From Bacteroidales bacterium (GTDB lineage Bacteria; Bacteroidota; Bacteroidia; Bacteroidales; P3), in the NCBI GenBank assembly GCA_030523765.1, contig JAUNHX010000026.1, positions 1 through 32,634 on the forward strand: a stretch of 32,634 nucleotides of DNA, in the 5' to 3' direction. Of the stretch, positions 1 to 8,688 are shown one piece after another (the stretch's first letter is position 1; every line of letters starts with the position of its first letter). The translations under genes were made by a program, and so were the position numbers. The notes below the pieces were generated by a model. The model worked only from the letters and a program-made list of their open reading frames with translations. It did not search any database and was not told where the DNA came from.

Positions 1-56
1 TTACTATATATTAATATATTATATATATTATATTTATTATATATTTATATAATAAA
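1..56. other. AT-only tract at window edge
   Basis: Almost the whole stretch is A and T, made of overlapping TATATTA/ATATATT units, and it contains a single C. This composition differs sharply from the surrounding coding DNA. It could be an easily melted or bent intergenic segment, but nothing in it identifies a function and it may continue beyond the window. Confidence 0.6.
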
Positions 57-480
57 AAAGGAATAGGAAAACAGGAAAAACAAAAAAGGGGGTATCCATT
101 TTTTAAACTGTCAAACTGTCAACTGTAAGGAAACGCCTAATCCTCAATCAATTTTCTTTTCTAAAAGGCAATATACCAATCAATTATAAAAATCATAAAA
201 GAAGACAGAGAATAAACAAAACCTCAAAAGCGTGACAAAAAGAGCTGTTTTTTTCTCAAAAAAGGCCTCTAAAAGGACACCTAACCCCTTTTTTCGATAC
301 TTTTCCCCTCCCTCCAAGCATCGCATATCCATCGCAAAAAAGGTTTTTTCTCTTGATTGTACCCCAATCTGTACCCTCACGTCACCGCATTTTCCCTTCC
401 TAAAGGTATAAAATGTTCCCAAATCGTCCCAAATGTCTACCGATATCCTTGAAAGTCACCAACTAATGAAAAAAAGTTTG
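57..480. other. Gene-free AT-rich stretch
   Basis: I see no credible gene here. There is a short direct repeat of AAACTGTC near 105-125 and several A/T homopolymers. An 80-codon open frame on the minus strand (180-422) ends in a low-complexity Phe/Leu stretch and resembles no family I recognise, so I do not call it. The region forms the outer flank of the repeat that starts at 525. Confidence 0.5.
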
Positions 481-488
481 TAACTTTG
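481..488 (+). promoter_or_regulatory. Possible Bacteroidota -7 box (TAACTTTG)
   Basis: TAACTTTG followed by C matches the TAnnTTTG -7 consensus. I find no TTG at the usual 19-nt spacing, so only half the promoter is visible. A transcript from here would start near 495 and read through the repeat core at 525-584, where no protein is encoded. It could therefore be the promoter of a small RNA, or a chance match. Confidence 0.35.
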
Positions 489-524
489 CATCGTGATTTC
501 AGGTGAGAGGTCCATCGAACCCGA

Positions 525-886
525 CTATGGTGCAAGTCAAAGGTAACACTGATGTAAGTCTAAGAATTGGCCCCCCTTAGAGAAACTCCCCTCCCTCACA
601 CAAGAAATTGCCCGACCCGATAAAACGTCTATTGCGAATAAACAAAACCAAATCATCGTCAAACCAAAACCCATTCATCGTCAACAAAAAAAACAAAAGT
701 CATAACACGTAATACCTCAAATCATATCAATCCAGTTTGCTATAACTATAAGGGCTGAGGGCTGAGAGTCAAAGGTCGAGAGGCGAGAATCGAACGTTGA
801 GTGTCAGGGGACGAGAGTTGAGAGGACAAGCGATAAACAATAATCGGTAAACTGTAATCAGTAAACCGTAAACTATAATAGGGCCC
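525..886 (+). repeat. Left copy of a diverged intergenic repeat
   Basis: Its reverse complement recurs at 31934-32280. The first 60 nt (525-584) match the other copy at 57 of 60 positions. Similarity then falls, recovers near 705-755 (the part beginning ACGTAATACC) and recovers again at 830-886 (degenerate units such as AATCGGTAAACTGT). The middle part 750-830 is a purine-rich run of loose GAGnGTC-like units. Within the core, TCTAAG (559-564) can pair with CTTAGA (576-581) around a C-rich loop, and both arms are kept in the other copy. The copy ends just after the 3' end of the thiamine pyrophosphokinase gene. Confidence 0.8.
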
Positions 887-892
887 TGTTAT

Positions 893-1609
893 TTACTTGG
901 ATTCTTTTGCTTCGTAGGTTTGGTATACCAACACTTGTGGCTGTTGTTCCGATAGGGCGTCTAGAACGATTGTGAACTCTTCGCCCATCGAGGCGTTTAA
1001 AGTTCCCTCCCATAGTTCATCGAGATGACGATCGATAAGGGGATACTGCAGTCCTTTGCTACTGAGCGTAGCGGCAGCTGGGCGCATATTGAATAGCGAT
1101 ACTTGTTGGCGGGCAAAGGAAGCAAAACGGGTGGTGGCGTGAATAGGAGTGAATACCCCATAGTCGGTATACATCCGCAAGCTGAAAAGGTCGCTATGAT
1201 GGGCTAACAATGCGATATTGCCTAGGGTGTGATCCTCGCGCAATCCGGTGGCACCGAGTATCTCTAGTTGACGGGCTCCTTGATGGGAGGCATAGCGAAT
1301 GGCTTTGGTTAGATCGTTGGTTTCTTGATCGGCATCGGCATAGTGGCGTAGGGGTGATCCGGCTTCGGCAAAAAGTTGCTCCATAACGGGGTCGGGACGA
1401 TAGGAATCGCCATCGCCTACTACCGCTACAGTGATGGGTTCACCATCGGTTCCTTTGAGGGCGTTGGCGAAGGGTTCGGAAGAGCGAAGGTGGTTGGCTA
1501 GATTGATGATAGCAGCATCGCAGCACACTATCAGCGAGGCCGAGAGCAGTCGATTGAGGGCTATTGGATGTTGGGGGAAAATGCCGTTGGCAAGGATAAT
1601 AGTATTCAT
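893..1609 (-). CDS. tnr3: Thiamine pyrophosphokinase (Tnr3 type)
   Basis: Transfers pyrophosphate from ATP to thiamine to make the cofactor TPP in the cytoplasm. The 238-residue protein shows the family's motifs in order: GDGDS at 65-69, the DQETNDLTKA segment at 94-103 (usual form DQ..TDLEKA) and the GLREDHTLGN segment at 122-131 (usual form GR.DH.L.N). The C-terminal half matches the thiamine-binding region in position but is too variable to read by eye. It lies 24 nt after a PnuT-like transporter on the same strand. This pairing is known in Bacteroidetes, where PnuT brings thiamine in and Tnr3 phosphorylates it. No THI box is visible directly upstream of either gene. Length is normal for a bacterial enzyme. 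The symbol follows the Bacteroidetes usage; thiN is the alternative name. Confidence 0.88.
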   Translation of the reverse strand: MNTIILANGIFPQHPIALNRLLSASLIVCCDAAIINLANHLRSSEPFANALKGTDGEPITVAVVGDGDSYRPDPVMEQLFAEAGSPLRHYADADQETNDLTKAIRYASHQGARQLEILGATGLREDHTLGNIALLAHHSDLFSLRMYTDYGVFTPIHATTRFASFARQQVSLFNMRPAAATLSSKGLQYPLIDRHLDELWEGTLNASMGEEFTIVLDALSEQQPQVLVYQTYEAKESK

Positions 1610-1633
1610 AAGGGGTGATGGTTTTAATGCGAG

Positions 1634-2296
1634 CTATTGGGCTGTCTGTGTTTGATGATATTCACGTTTCCAACGACAGTAGCCCATCACAGAGATGATC
1701 ACATAGAAGGCATACATGATGGCTAGCGGATAGTTGCCCGAAAGGAAGAAAAGTACTACTGCTATGGGGTCGACAATGATCCATCCTATCCATTGCTGAT
1801 AGTATTTCTTGGCTAGCATCCACATAGCCATGATGCTGATGGAGGAGGTGAGGGCGTCCAACAATGCGAGGTTAACTCCTCGTACTACAGTAAACTCGCC
1901 CAAGGCCTTGAGGATGAAGAAGAGCACTGCGGTAAGTAGCGCTACGCTTATCAATACCCAAGGGAGGTATTGGCGCGGCATACTCTGCATGGGAGCTTCA
2001 TCGACCACAGCTTCTGGGTGGCCTTGCTTTTGCAAGCGACGCATACGTTGCCAGGTATAGATACCATAGAATGCCATTAGCACATAGTACACATTGATGG
2101 CTCCGTTGGCGTAGAGCTTGTTGGTGAAACAAGAATAGGCAATACATATACCCATGATCACGCAGGCGGGCCAAAGCCATTTGCTAGCCTTATATTCAAG
2201 AACGATATAGATGATACCCATTATTGATCCTATGATATCGACTATCGACATAGGGATGCCCCATAGGATAACTTGGTGGTTGAGTAGTTCAAACAT
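1634..2296 (-). CDS. pnuT: PnuC-family thiamine transporter (PnuT-like)
   Basis: A 220-residue inner-membrane protein of the PnuC/SWEET-like vitamin transporter family, with about seven hydrophobic segments. The N-terminal half carries the family pattern of a conserved Trp-Pro (KWLWPACVIMG) followed by YANGAINVYYVLMAFYGIY. The C-terminal half repeats the fold with DALTSSISIMAMWMLAKKYY, then WIGWIIVDPIAV and a final RW. PnuC homologues carry nicotinamide riboside, riboflavin or thiamine. The substrate here is inferred as thiamine because the next gene downstream is thiamine pyrophosphokinase and a TPP-riboswitch receptor lies 4 kb away. By facilitated diffusion, PnuT would rely on phosphorylation to trap its substrate. 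Confidence 0.85.
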   Translation of the reverse strand: MFELLNHQVILWGIPMSIVDIIGSIMGIIYIVLEYKASKWLWPACVIMGICIAYSCFTNKLYANGAINVYYVLMAFYGIYTWQRMRRLQKQGHPEAVVDEAPMQSMPRQYLPWVLISVALLTAVLFFILKALGEFTVVRGVNLALLDALTSSISIMAMWMLAKKYYQQWIGWIIVDPIAVVLFFLSGNYPLAIMYAFYVIISVMGYCRWKREYHQTQTAQ

Positions 2297-2337
2297 GGAT
2301 TCAGTATTATAACAACGGGGATAGGAATGCGAATCAA

Positions 2338-2883
2338 TTATTCAAACGATTGGCGTACTTCGCGCTTCAGGTATTCGAGGGCGGTATCGGTAGGAACGCT
2401 GTTTTGTGCCACATTGGTGAAGATGGCTCCGGCTAGGCTCATGGGGTCGGCATCGTCGGGCATCGAGGCAGCGCTACTGTTTACCAGATTGATCATCTGC
2501 TCCTTAGCATCGCGGATAAGGTTCCACGCGGCACTGCTGATATAAACTTGCTGCGACAGATTGTGTTCCCATTCGTCGCGTATGGTTTTGGTCATGACGC
2601 CTTGCAGAAGCTTCAAATCCATTCCGGGACGATAGCAGCGCATTACCAAACTATTGGGGCTAATGCGTTCCAAAAAGAGGGCCATACGTTCGTAAGCTTG
2701 CAGTCGGATGGGGGAGATGATGCTGAGGTTTTCTTTCTTTTCTTGCATCTTGATTTCGAGCAGTCGTTCTTTCTGCTGGTTATCGAAATAGCGCTTTACC
2801 AAAAGGTAGAAAATAGCGCCTAATACTGCTACCGTAAGCAGTACAGTAAGCAATACTAAGAGGATCAATGCAAACGGTTTCAT
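2338..2883 (-). CDS. Conserved membrane-anchored protein
   Basis: Function unknown. The 181-residue product begins with one strong transmembrane helix (residues about 4-30), followed by a charged, probably coiled-coil stretch (YFDNQQKERLLEIKMQEKKEN, split here only for description as residues about 32-52) and a soluble domain containing SPIRLQAYERMALFLERISP. This sequence style is familiar from short conserved Bacteroidetes proteins grouped under domain-of-unknown-function names (possibly DUF7935), but I am not certain of the family. It lies 41 nt upstream of the PnuT gene and 77 nt downstream of lepA, all on the minus strand, so it could share a transcript with either. Confidence 0.7.
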   Translation of the reverse strand: MKPFALILLVLLTVLLTVAVLGAIFYLLVKRYFDNQQKERLLEIKMQEKKENLSIISPIRLQAYERMALFLERISPNSLVMRCYRPGMDLKLLQGVMTKTIRDEWEHNLSQQVYISSAAWNLIRDAKEQMINLVNSSAASMPDDADPMSLAGAIFTNVAQNSVPTDTALEYLKREVRQSFE

Positions 2884-2960
2884 AAGAATGATTGTTTTGA
2901 GTTGTTAGCGATTATTATTAATGTTACAATATAATATATAGTGTATCGCAAACGGATACT

Positions 2961-4736
2961 TTAATCGAGTTTGAGTACCGCCAAGAAGGCGCTTTGTGGC
3001 ACCTCTACGTTACCCACCTGACGCATGCGCTTCTTACCCTCTTTCTGTTTTTCGAGCAGTTTGCGCTTACGGGTGATATCGCCACCATAACATTTGGCTG
3101 TTACATCCTTGCGAACAGCTTTCACCGTTTCGCGGGCAATGATTTTGCTGCCTATGGCTGCTTGGATGGCCACATCGAACTGTTGGCGAGGTATGAGTTC
3201 CTTCAGCTTCTCACACATGCGACGTCCTATAGGATAGGCGTTGTCAACATAGGTAAGGGTAGAGAGGGCATCGACAGGATCGCCGTTGAGCAGTATTTCC
3301 AGTTTTACCAGTTTGGAGGGCTGATAGCCATTCAGATAGTAGTCGAGCGAGGCGTAACCTTTCGATATCGACTTCAGTTTGTCGTAGAAATCGAACACCA
3401 CTTCGCCTAACGGCAGATCGAAGGAGATTTCGATGCGGTCGGTGGTGAGATAGTTTTGGTTTTTGAGAATGCCTCGTTTATCCATACAGAGCTTGATTAC
3501 CGGACCGATATAGTCGGCCTTAGTAATAATCTGGGCGTGAATATAGGGCTCGTATACTTCGGCAATATTGTTTGGTTCGGGCATTCCCGAAGGGTTGTAC
3601 ACATCAACCTCGGTGCCGTTGGTAAGCTTGATCTTATACTGCACGTTAGGAACGGTAGTGATAACATCCATATTGAACTCGCGCTCGAGACGTTCCTGCA
3701 CAATCTCCATATGGAGCAGACCCAGGAATCCACATCGGAAGCCAAAGCCTAATGCCAGCGACGATTCGGGTTCGAAGGTAAGGGAAGCATCGTTGAGTTG
3801 CAGCTTTTCGAGCGAAGCGCGAAGCTCTTCATAGTCGTCGGTATCGACGGGATAAACACCCGCAAACACCATCGGTTTTACACTCTCAAAACCAGCCACA
3901 GCTTGATCGCAGGGACGCTGTACGTGGGTGATAGTATCGCCCACACGCACCTCTTTCGAGGTTTTGATGCCCGAAATGATATAACCTACATCGCCAGCAC
4001 TGAGTTGTTTGCGAGGCTCCATATTGAGTCGCAGCACCCCTATTTCGTCGGCATGATAGTCTTTGGCCGTACTAACGAACTTCACCCAGTCGTTGGTTTT
4101 GATGGTACCGTTCATGATGCGGAAATAGGAGATGATTCCGCGGAAGGGGTTGAAAACGCTATCGAACACCAATGCCTGCAGCGGTGCTTCGGGATCGCCT
4201 TTAGGGGCAGGCACTCTTTTAACAATAGCCTCTAGGATTTCGGGGACACCGACACCCGTTTTGGCGCTACAGCTAAGAATATCTTCGCGCGAACATCCTA
4301 TCAGATCGATAATCTCGTCGGCAACCTCTTCGGGCATAGCGCTATCGAGGTCGATTTTATTCATTACCGGGATGATCTCGAGGTCGTTTTCGAGTGCTAG
4401 ATAGAGATTCGAGATGGTTTGCGCCTGAATGCCCTGCGTGGCATCGACCACCAGCAGTGCTCCTTCGCAGGCAGCAATCGAACGTGACACCTCGTACGAG
4501 AAGTCGACGTGACCTGGGGTATCGATAAGGTTTAGCACATATTCGCCATAGTTCATCTGGATAGCGTGGCTTTTGATAGTGATGCCGCGCTCCTTTTCGA
4601 GGTCCATGTCGTCGAGCACCTGATCTTGCATTTCGCGTTGCGAAACGGTGTTGGTATATTCCAACAGTCGGTCGGCCAGTGTGCTTTTACCGTGATCGAT
4701 ATGGGCTATGATGCAGAAATTGCGGATATGGTTCAT
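2961..4736 (-). CDS. lepA: Elongation factor 4 (LepA) GTPase
   Basis: Ribosome-associated translational GTPase, proposed to act on stalled or mispositioned ribosomes and in ribosome biogenesis. The 591-residue protein has all G-domain motifs: G1 AHIDHGKST (11-19), G2 RGITIK, G3 DTPGH, G4 NKID and G5 SAKTG. After the G domain come EF-G-like domains II, III and V, and the LepA-specific C-terminal domain ending in [15 protein letters not shown], which is the family's signature tail. The [12 protein letters not shown] segment lies in the expected place between domain V and this tail. Length is within the normal range of about 595-600. It lies 73 nt downstream of the prenyltransferase gene and probably shares its transcript. 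Confidence 0.98.
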   Translation of the reverse strand: MNHIRNFCIIAHIDHGKSTLADRLLEYTNTVSQREMQDQVLDDMDLEKERGITIKSHAIQMNYGEYVLNLIDTPGHVDFSYEVSRSIAACEGALLVVDATQGIQAQTISNLYLALENDLEIIPVMNKIDLDSAMPEEVADEIIDLIGCSREDILSCSAKTGVGVPEILEAIVKRVPAPKGDPEAPLQALVFDSVFNPFRGIISYFRIMNGTIKTNDWVKFVSTAKDYHADEIGVLRLNMEPRKQLSAGDVGYIISGIKTSKEVRVGDTITHVQRPCDQAVAGFESVKPMVFAGVYPVDTDDYEELRASLEKLQLNDASLTFEPESSLALGFGFRCGFLGLLHMEIVQERLEREFNMDVITTVPNVQYKIKLTNGTEVDVYNPSGMPEPNNIAEVYEPYIHAQIITKADYIGPVIKLCMDKRGILKNQNYLTTDRIEISFDLPLGEVVFDFYDKLKSISKGYASLDYYLNGYQPSKLVKLEILLNGDPVDALSTLTYVDNAYPIGRRMCEKLKELIPRQQFDVAIQAAIGSKIIARETVKAVRKDVTAKCYGGDITRKRKLLEKQKEGKKRMRQVGNVEVPQSAFLAVLKLD

Positions 4737-4809
4737 GGATGGTTGTGATTGTTTTTAAAGGTGGTAGTTATTTTACTATTGAATGATGGTGTGTGCTAAT
4801 GGTCGTATC

Positions 4810-5838
4810 TTATAGGAAAGCGGCTATAGCCATAAGGAAGGCGAAAAGGGTAATATAGTTGCGGGCCAGATACCAACGATACATAAACCAGTCGAGTTTA
4901 TATTTTTCGATATCCTCCCAGTTCTCCATATTCAGCATCCACCAACGGCGTTGGTAGGGTTGGTGGGTGTGGTCGGGCGTTGATTTCTCGATATAGAATT
5001 GCTTCATGGAGCGATACAGCGTAATGCCGATAGGTAAGGAAAGGAGCGCTAGCAAGGAGGCGGGATTGATTAGTTTCATTATCACAGCAACGATGAGCAG
5101 GATGGGGGGCAAGAAATTGAAGCACCATTCGGCTGCCATTTGTCGCTGTTCGGTTTTGAGAAGAGTGGCTAGCGTTTGTTTGCCTACCGAACGATCGGCT
5201 TCGGCATCCATGATGGCGTGGGTATAGACGATATTGGTTACCAGTAGTCCTACGGCTACCGATGTCCACACTACGCCCCAAGTAATCGTATCGCAGGCGG
5301 TGAAGAAGGTGCCAATCATGAGTAGGGGCCCGAACATGAGTCCGGTGTCCAGTTCGCCAAGTCCGCGATAACAGAGGGCAATAGGTTTGGCTGAATAGAA
5401 GAAGCCGCAAAAGGCTCCAGCAGCCATAATGATGGCGATAGGCCAACCTCGATGTAAGACTACCAGAAGTCCTACCACAAGTGCTACACCTCCAAAGGAG
5501 CAGGCGGCCTTCAGCGTTTGTTTCAGTGTGGCCTCACCGTTGGCCAGATAGGGAGCTTTGCCTATGCGGGCTCTCATACCTGCGCGGTTCAGTTTTTCGC
5601 GTTCCTCGATACCCGCATTGCGATAGTCGAAATAATCGTCGAGCAGATTGGTACAGAGATGGGCGCAGATAACACCTATCAGTGCAAGTAGGGAATAGAG
5701 CAGTGAGAATTGATAGTTTTGACCCTCAGGACGAAGAGTATACCCCCACGCCATACAGATAGCTAGCAAGGTAGGTAGTATGCTCTGTGGCAGAGCTGTA
5801 GGGCGGGCATTGTTCCACCAGAATTTGAATTTGGTCAT
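4810..5838 (-). CDS. menA: UbiA-family prenyltransferase, MenA-like
   Basis: Likely attaches a polyprenyl chain to 1,4-dihydroxy-2-naphthoate in menaquinone synthesis, at the inner membrane. The 342-residue protein has about eight or nine hydrophobic helices and both Asp-rich motifs of the UbiA superfamily: NLLDDYFDY at 64-72 and MDAEADRSVGKQTLA at 210-224. YSAKPI (148-153) and the opening WWNNARPTALP are also typical of MenA. It is about 40 residues longer than common MenA proteins. The extra part is a polar loop containing QPYQRRWWMLNMENWED followed by one more helix at the C-terminus. Another UbiA-type substrate is possible, so the exact enzyme is less sure than the family. The gene diverges from the riboswitch-controlled receptor. 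Confidence 0.8.
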   Translation of the reverse strand: MTKFKFWWNNARPTALPQSILPTLLAICMAWGYTLRPEGQNYQFSLLYSLLALIGVICAHLCTNLLDDYFDYRNAGIEEREKLNRAGMRARIGKAPYLANGEATLKQTLKAACSFGGVALVVGLLVVLHRGWPIAIIMAAGAFCGFFYSAKPIALCYRGLGELDTGLMFGPLLMIGTFFTACDTITWGVVWTSVAVGLLVTNIVYTHAIMDAEADRSVGKQTLATLLKTEQRQMAAEWCFNFLPPILLIVAVIMKLINPASLLALLSLPIGITLYRSMKQFYIEKSTPDHTHQPYQRRWWMLNMENWEDIEKYKLDWFMYRWYLARNYITLFAFLMAIAAFL

Positions 5839-5932
5839 TGTAGTATTGAGGTTTACAGTAATATATCATAACGCGCAAAGGAGAAAAAAAGTATATGATT
5901 GCGATTTTTTTCACCACAATACAAAAAAAGTG

Positions 5933-5940
5933 TATCTTTG
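5933..5940 (+). promoter_or_regulatory. Bacteroidota -7 box of the receptor transcript
   Basis: TATCTTTG followed by C is an exact TAnnTTTG match, placed 24 nt before the riboswitch, which fits a transcription start near 5947. The -33 region is a T-run without the usual G, so the upstream element is weak. Confidence 0.6.
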
Positions 5941-5963
5941 CAATTGGTTAGACGACCTGAAAA

Positions 5964-6055
5964 ATTGAAACGGGGTGCTGCAACCTATTGCGGCTGAGAT
6001 TATACCCTTGCACCTGATCCGGATAATGCCGGCGTAGGAAAAAGTGTTTTTCAAT
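5964..6055 (+). promoter_or_regulatory. TPP riboswitch (THI element)
   Basis: The conserved THI-box blocks appear in order: GGGGTGC at 5972-5978, GGCTGAGA from 5992, ACCCTTGCACCTGATC at 6004-6019 and GGATAATGCCGGCGTAGG at 6020-6037. The flanks ATTGAAAC and GTTTTTCAAT can close stem P1. It senses thiamine pyrophosphate and represses the downstream gene when TPP is plentiful. It sits about 117 nt before the start codon of a TonB-dependent receptor, which points to thiamine as the receptor's cargo. Confidence 0.96.
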
Positions 6056-6088
6056 AGTATTTATTCCCTGTTTTCGTTTTTTAGCTGT

Positions 6089-6121
6089 AAGGTTACTGCA
6101 AAAAAAATTGCAGCAATCCTA
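6089..6121 (+). other. Hairpin in the receptor leader
   Basis: CTGCAA and TTGCAG pair around an A-rich loop, and the stem extends imperfectly through GGTT/AATCC. It lies between the riboswitch and the start codon and has no U-tract after it, so it does not look like an intrinsic terminator. It could be part of the expression platform or simply an RNA-stabilising structure. Confidence 0.4.
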
Positions 6122-6172
6122 CTTCATCCGACTATAATGAAATATTAAAAAAAACAGTTAAAAAAAAAGAAA

Positions 6173-8476
6173 ATGAAAAAGTCGTTTCGTAAGCAAACAC
6201 TGAAAACGCTGCTAGCTTCTGTGCTAGCTTTCTCGGCTCTGCCCGCTGTGGCTCAGCAAGGCGACACTTCCTCCGTACAGCGTCGCACCCTCAAAGAGGT
6301 GAGTATCAATACGGGTCGTGCTTCGCAGCAAACCCCTATCACTACCTCTAACATGAACCAACGACAAATTAGCGACAACAAAACCGATATCTCTATCCCC
6401 TACATTCTCAATACTCTGCCCAGCGTGGTTGCCGAAGGCGAAAATGGTATGGTGGGCAACACCAGCATGCGTGTGCGTGGTATAGATCGTACTCGCATCA
6501 ATGTGAACATTAATGGTATTACCCTCAACGATGCTGAAAGCCAGATGGTATACTGGGTTAACTTGCCCAACTTGGCAGGTATGGCGCAGAACATACAGTT
6601 GCAGCGTGGTATTACTGCCTCGACTGAAGGTAGTAGCGATTTTGGTGGTGCTATCAACCTCCAAACCCTCAACGGTAAGTTCCAGCCTTACGCTGTGGCC
6701 GACCTGAGTGGTGGCAGTTTCAACACCCGCCAATACAACTTTATGGTGGGTAGCGGCATTACCAAACACAACTGGAGTTTCGATTTCGCCTATAATGGTA
6801 TGAATACCGATGGATATGTGCGCAACGGCTTTGCTGACCATAAGTCGTTCTTTGCTAGCGCTACCCATTATGGCGAACGCTCTATCTTCAAAGCTATCGC
6901 TATTGTAGGTAAACAGAAAACGGGTATTACTTGGAATGGTGCCTATGCTGAAAAGCTTGATAACGATCCTACCTACAACGATGCAGGGGCTTATGATGAT
7001 GCTTTCGGCAATATCTATTATTATGGTAATGAGACCGACAACTATTTCCAGCGTCACTATCAGCTTTACTATAATTATGCTCTTACTTCGCGTTGGAACA
7101 TCAATGCTGTGGCCGATATCACTTATGGCGACGGCTACTACGAGAACTATAAGAACGATAAGAAACCGGGTAGCAAGTATAATCTTAACACCGATAGCAC
7201 TACGCAGGATTCGAGCGACTTCATTACCCGCAAGATGATGGACAATGTGGCCTATACGGCTAATATTGGTGCCAACTATCATTCCGATAAGTTCCAACTG
7301 TCGTTCGGTCAGGCAGCTCAGCTTTATGATGGTCTTCACTTCGGTAATATCATCTGGGCTCAGGATCCTTCGCTTTACACCCTCAATACTTTCAATGATG
7401 AAGGCGAACTGGAATGGTATCGCAACCACTCGGTGAAAACGAGCGCTACCTCTTATCTGCGTGCCAACTGGGATATAAACCATCAGAGCAATCTCTATGC
7501 CGATCTGCAATTCCGTATGGTTCATTATACGATGAATGGTATCGATGATGATGATATCTTCGATTCGCTCAAATTCGATGAGAATTATCTCTTCTTCAAT
7601 CCTAAGGTGGGTTACAATCGTCTGTGGACCAGCAACAACAATCAGCACAACCGTCTCTATTTTGTGGCCGGTATCAGTCACCGCGAACCCTGTCGTGCCG
7701 ACATCAAGGATGCTTACTATAGCAACCTATGGTATCAGAATGGCGATACTGTGAAAGCTGAAGCTATGCTCGACATCGAGGCTGGCTATCAGATTCGTCG
7801 CAGCCGTTTTGCTGCTAGCGCCAACCTGTATGCTATGCTCTATAAAGATCAGCTCACCCCCAGTGGCCGGATTAATAGTGCTAGCGGCTATGCGCTGATG
7901 GACAATGTGGATCGCAGCTACCGTTTGGGTATTGAACTCGAGGCTGGCTATCTGGCCACCGACTGGATGCATTTGGCTGGTAACCTCACCCTGAGTCGCA
8001 ACAAGATCATTGATTATGTATACACTGTTTCTGTGATGGACGAAAACTGGGATTATGATCATACTGAACAGCGTGCGCTGGGTACTACCGACCTCAGTTT
8101 CTCGCCTAGCGTAGTAGGTGCCGCTATTGCTAGCTTCAAGCCTTTCTATGCATGTGGTGAAAAGGGTCGCAACTTCAATATCCAGTTTGTAGGCAAATAT
8201 GTAGGCGAAATGTATGTTGACAACACTTCGCGCGAGGAGATGCTGCAAGAGGACTATTTCCTTCTCAACCTGAAGGCTGGCTATACCTGGCAACTGAGCG
8301 GTAACAAGCAAATTGAGGCTCAGATTGTTGTTAACAACCTGCTTGACCACACCTATCGTGTGAATGCTTGGAATGCTTCCTACTATTTCACTGATAGTGC
8401 TAACGACTCCTACGATCGTGCTTACTTCCAGCAGCCTGGTCGTAACGTGATGGCCCGTTTGGTATTTAGCTTCTAA
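6173..8476 (+). CDS. TonB-dependent receptor, probable thiamine uptake (OMR1-like)
   Basis: Outer-membrane active transporter, energised by TonB-ExbBD. The 767-residue protein starts with a signal peptide (residues 1 to about 27, ending ALPAVAQ). A plug domain follows, with RTLKEVSINTG, SMRVRGIDRTRINVNINGI and the GGAINLQT end motif. The rest is a beta-barrel rich in alternating aromatic/polar strands, and the protein ends in RLVFSF with the terminal Phe of outer-membrane proteins. I see no N-terminal carboxypeptidase-like repeat and no SusD partner next door, unlike glycan systems. The TPP riboswitch just upstream identifies thiamine or its phosphates as the likely cargo, matching the OMR1 receptors known in Bacteroidetes. 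PnuT and thiamine pyrophosphokinase lie 4-5 kb away on the other strand. A terminator follows 52 nt after the stop. Confidence 0.92.
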   Translation: MKKSFRKQTLKTLLASVLAFSALPAVAQQGDTSSVQRRTLKEVSINTGRASQQTPITTSNMNQRQISDNKTDISIPYILNTLPSVVAEGENGMVGNTSMRVRGIDRTRINVNINGITLNDAESQMVYWVNLPNLAGMAQNIQLQRGITASTEGSSDFGGAINLQTLNGKFQPYAVADLSGGSFNTRQYNFMVGSGITKHNWSFDFAYNGMNTDGYVRNGFADHKSFFASATHYGERSIFKAIAIVGKQKTGITWNGAYAEKLDNDPTYNDAGAYDDAFGNIYYYGNETDNYFQRHYQLYYNYALTSRWNINAVADITYGDGYYENYKNDKKPGSKYNLNTDSTTQDSSDFITRKMMDNVAYTANIGANYHSDKFQLSFGQAAQLYDGLHFGNIIWAQDPSLYTLNTFNDEGELEWYRNHSVKTSATSYLRANWDINHQSNLYADLQFRMVHYTMNGIDDDDIFDSLKFDENYLFFNPKVGYNRLWTSNNNQHNRLYFVAGISHREPCRADIKDAYYSNLWYQNGDTVKAEAMLDIEAGYQIRRSRFAASANLYAMLYKDQLTPSGRINSASGYALMDNVDRSYRLGIELEAGYLATDWMHLAGNLTLSRNKIIDYVYTVSVMDENWDYDHTEQRALGTTDLSFSPSVVGAAIASFKPFYACGEKGRNFNIQFVGKYVGEMYVDNTSREEMLQEDYFLLNLKAGYTWQLSGNKQIEAQIVVNNLLDHTYRVNAWNASYYFTDSANDSYDRAYFQQPGRNVMARLVFSF

Positions 8477-8527
8477 TTATAAAATATATACACTAGATCT
8501 ACTATCAATAATACTAATTATTACTAC

Positions 8528-8563
8528 GACGAGCACCCTCGAAGGGGTGCTCGTCTCTTTTTA
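8528..8563 (+). terminator. Intrinsic terminator of the receptor gene
   Basis: Perfect 11-bp stem GACGAGCACCC / GGGTGCTCGTC (8528-8538 with 8545-8555), a 6-nt loop, then a T-rich tail. It ends the riboswitch-controlled transcript. Confidence 0.93.
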
Positions 8564-8688
8564 TCGGAATGTTTTTTCAAGAAGCAAGGATAAAACTAAG
8601 CTGATTGATGGATGTAATTATAGAAACACTTCCATTAGGAAGTGCTCTACGGAGACAAAGCGCAATGGCGAAGAGGTAGAAAAGACGA

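Noticed and set aside
180..422. 80-codon open frame on the minus strand in the AT-rich left flank
   Set aside because: The C-terminal half is low-complexity Phe/Leu, there is no recognisable domain, and there is no promoter; a chance frame is more likely.
525..886. Insertion sequence or integron end
   Set aside because: No transposase or integrase is near either copy, and no target-site duplication is visible; kept as an unclassified repeat.
6224..7681. 485-codon open frame antisense to the TonB receptor
   Set aside because: It lies entirely inside the receptor gene, whose protein has clear domains; the antisense product is rich in Ile/Val/Thr/His without any family pattern.
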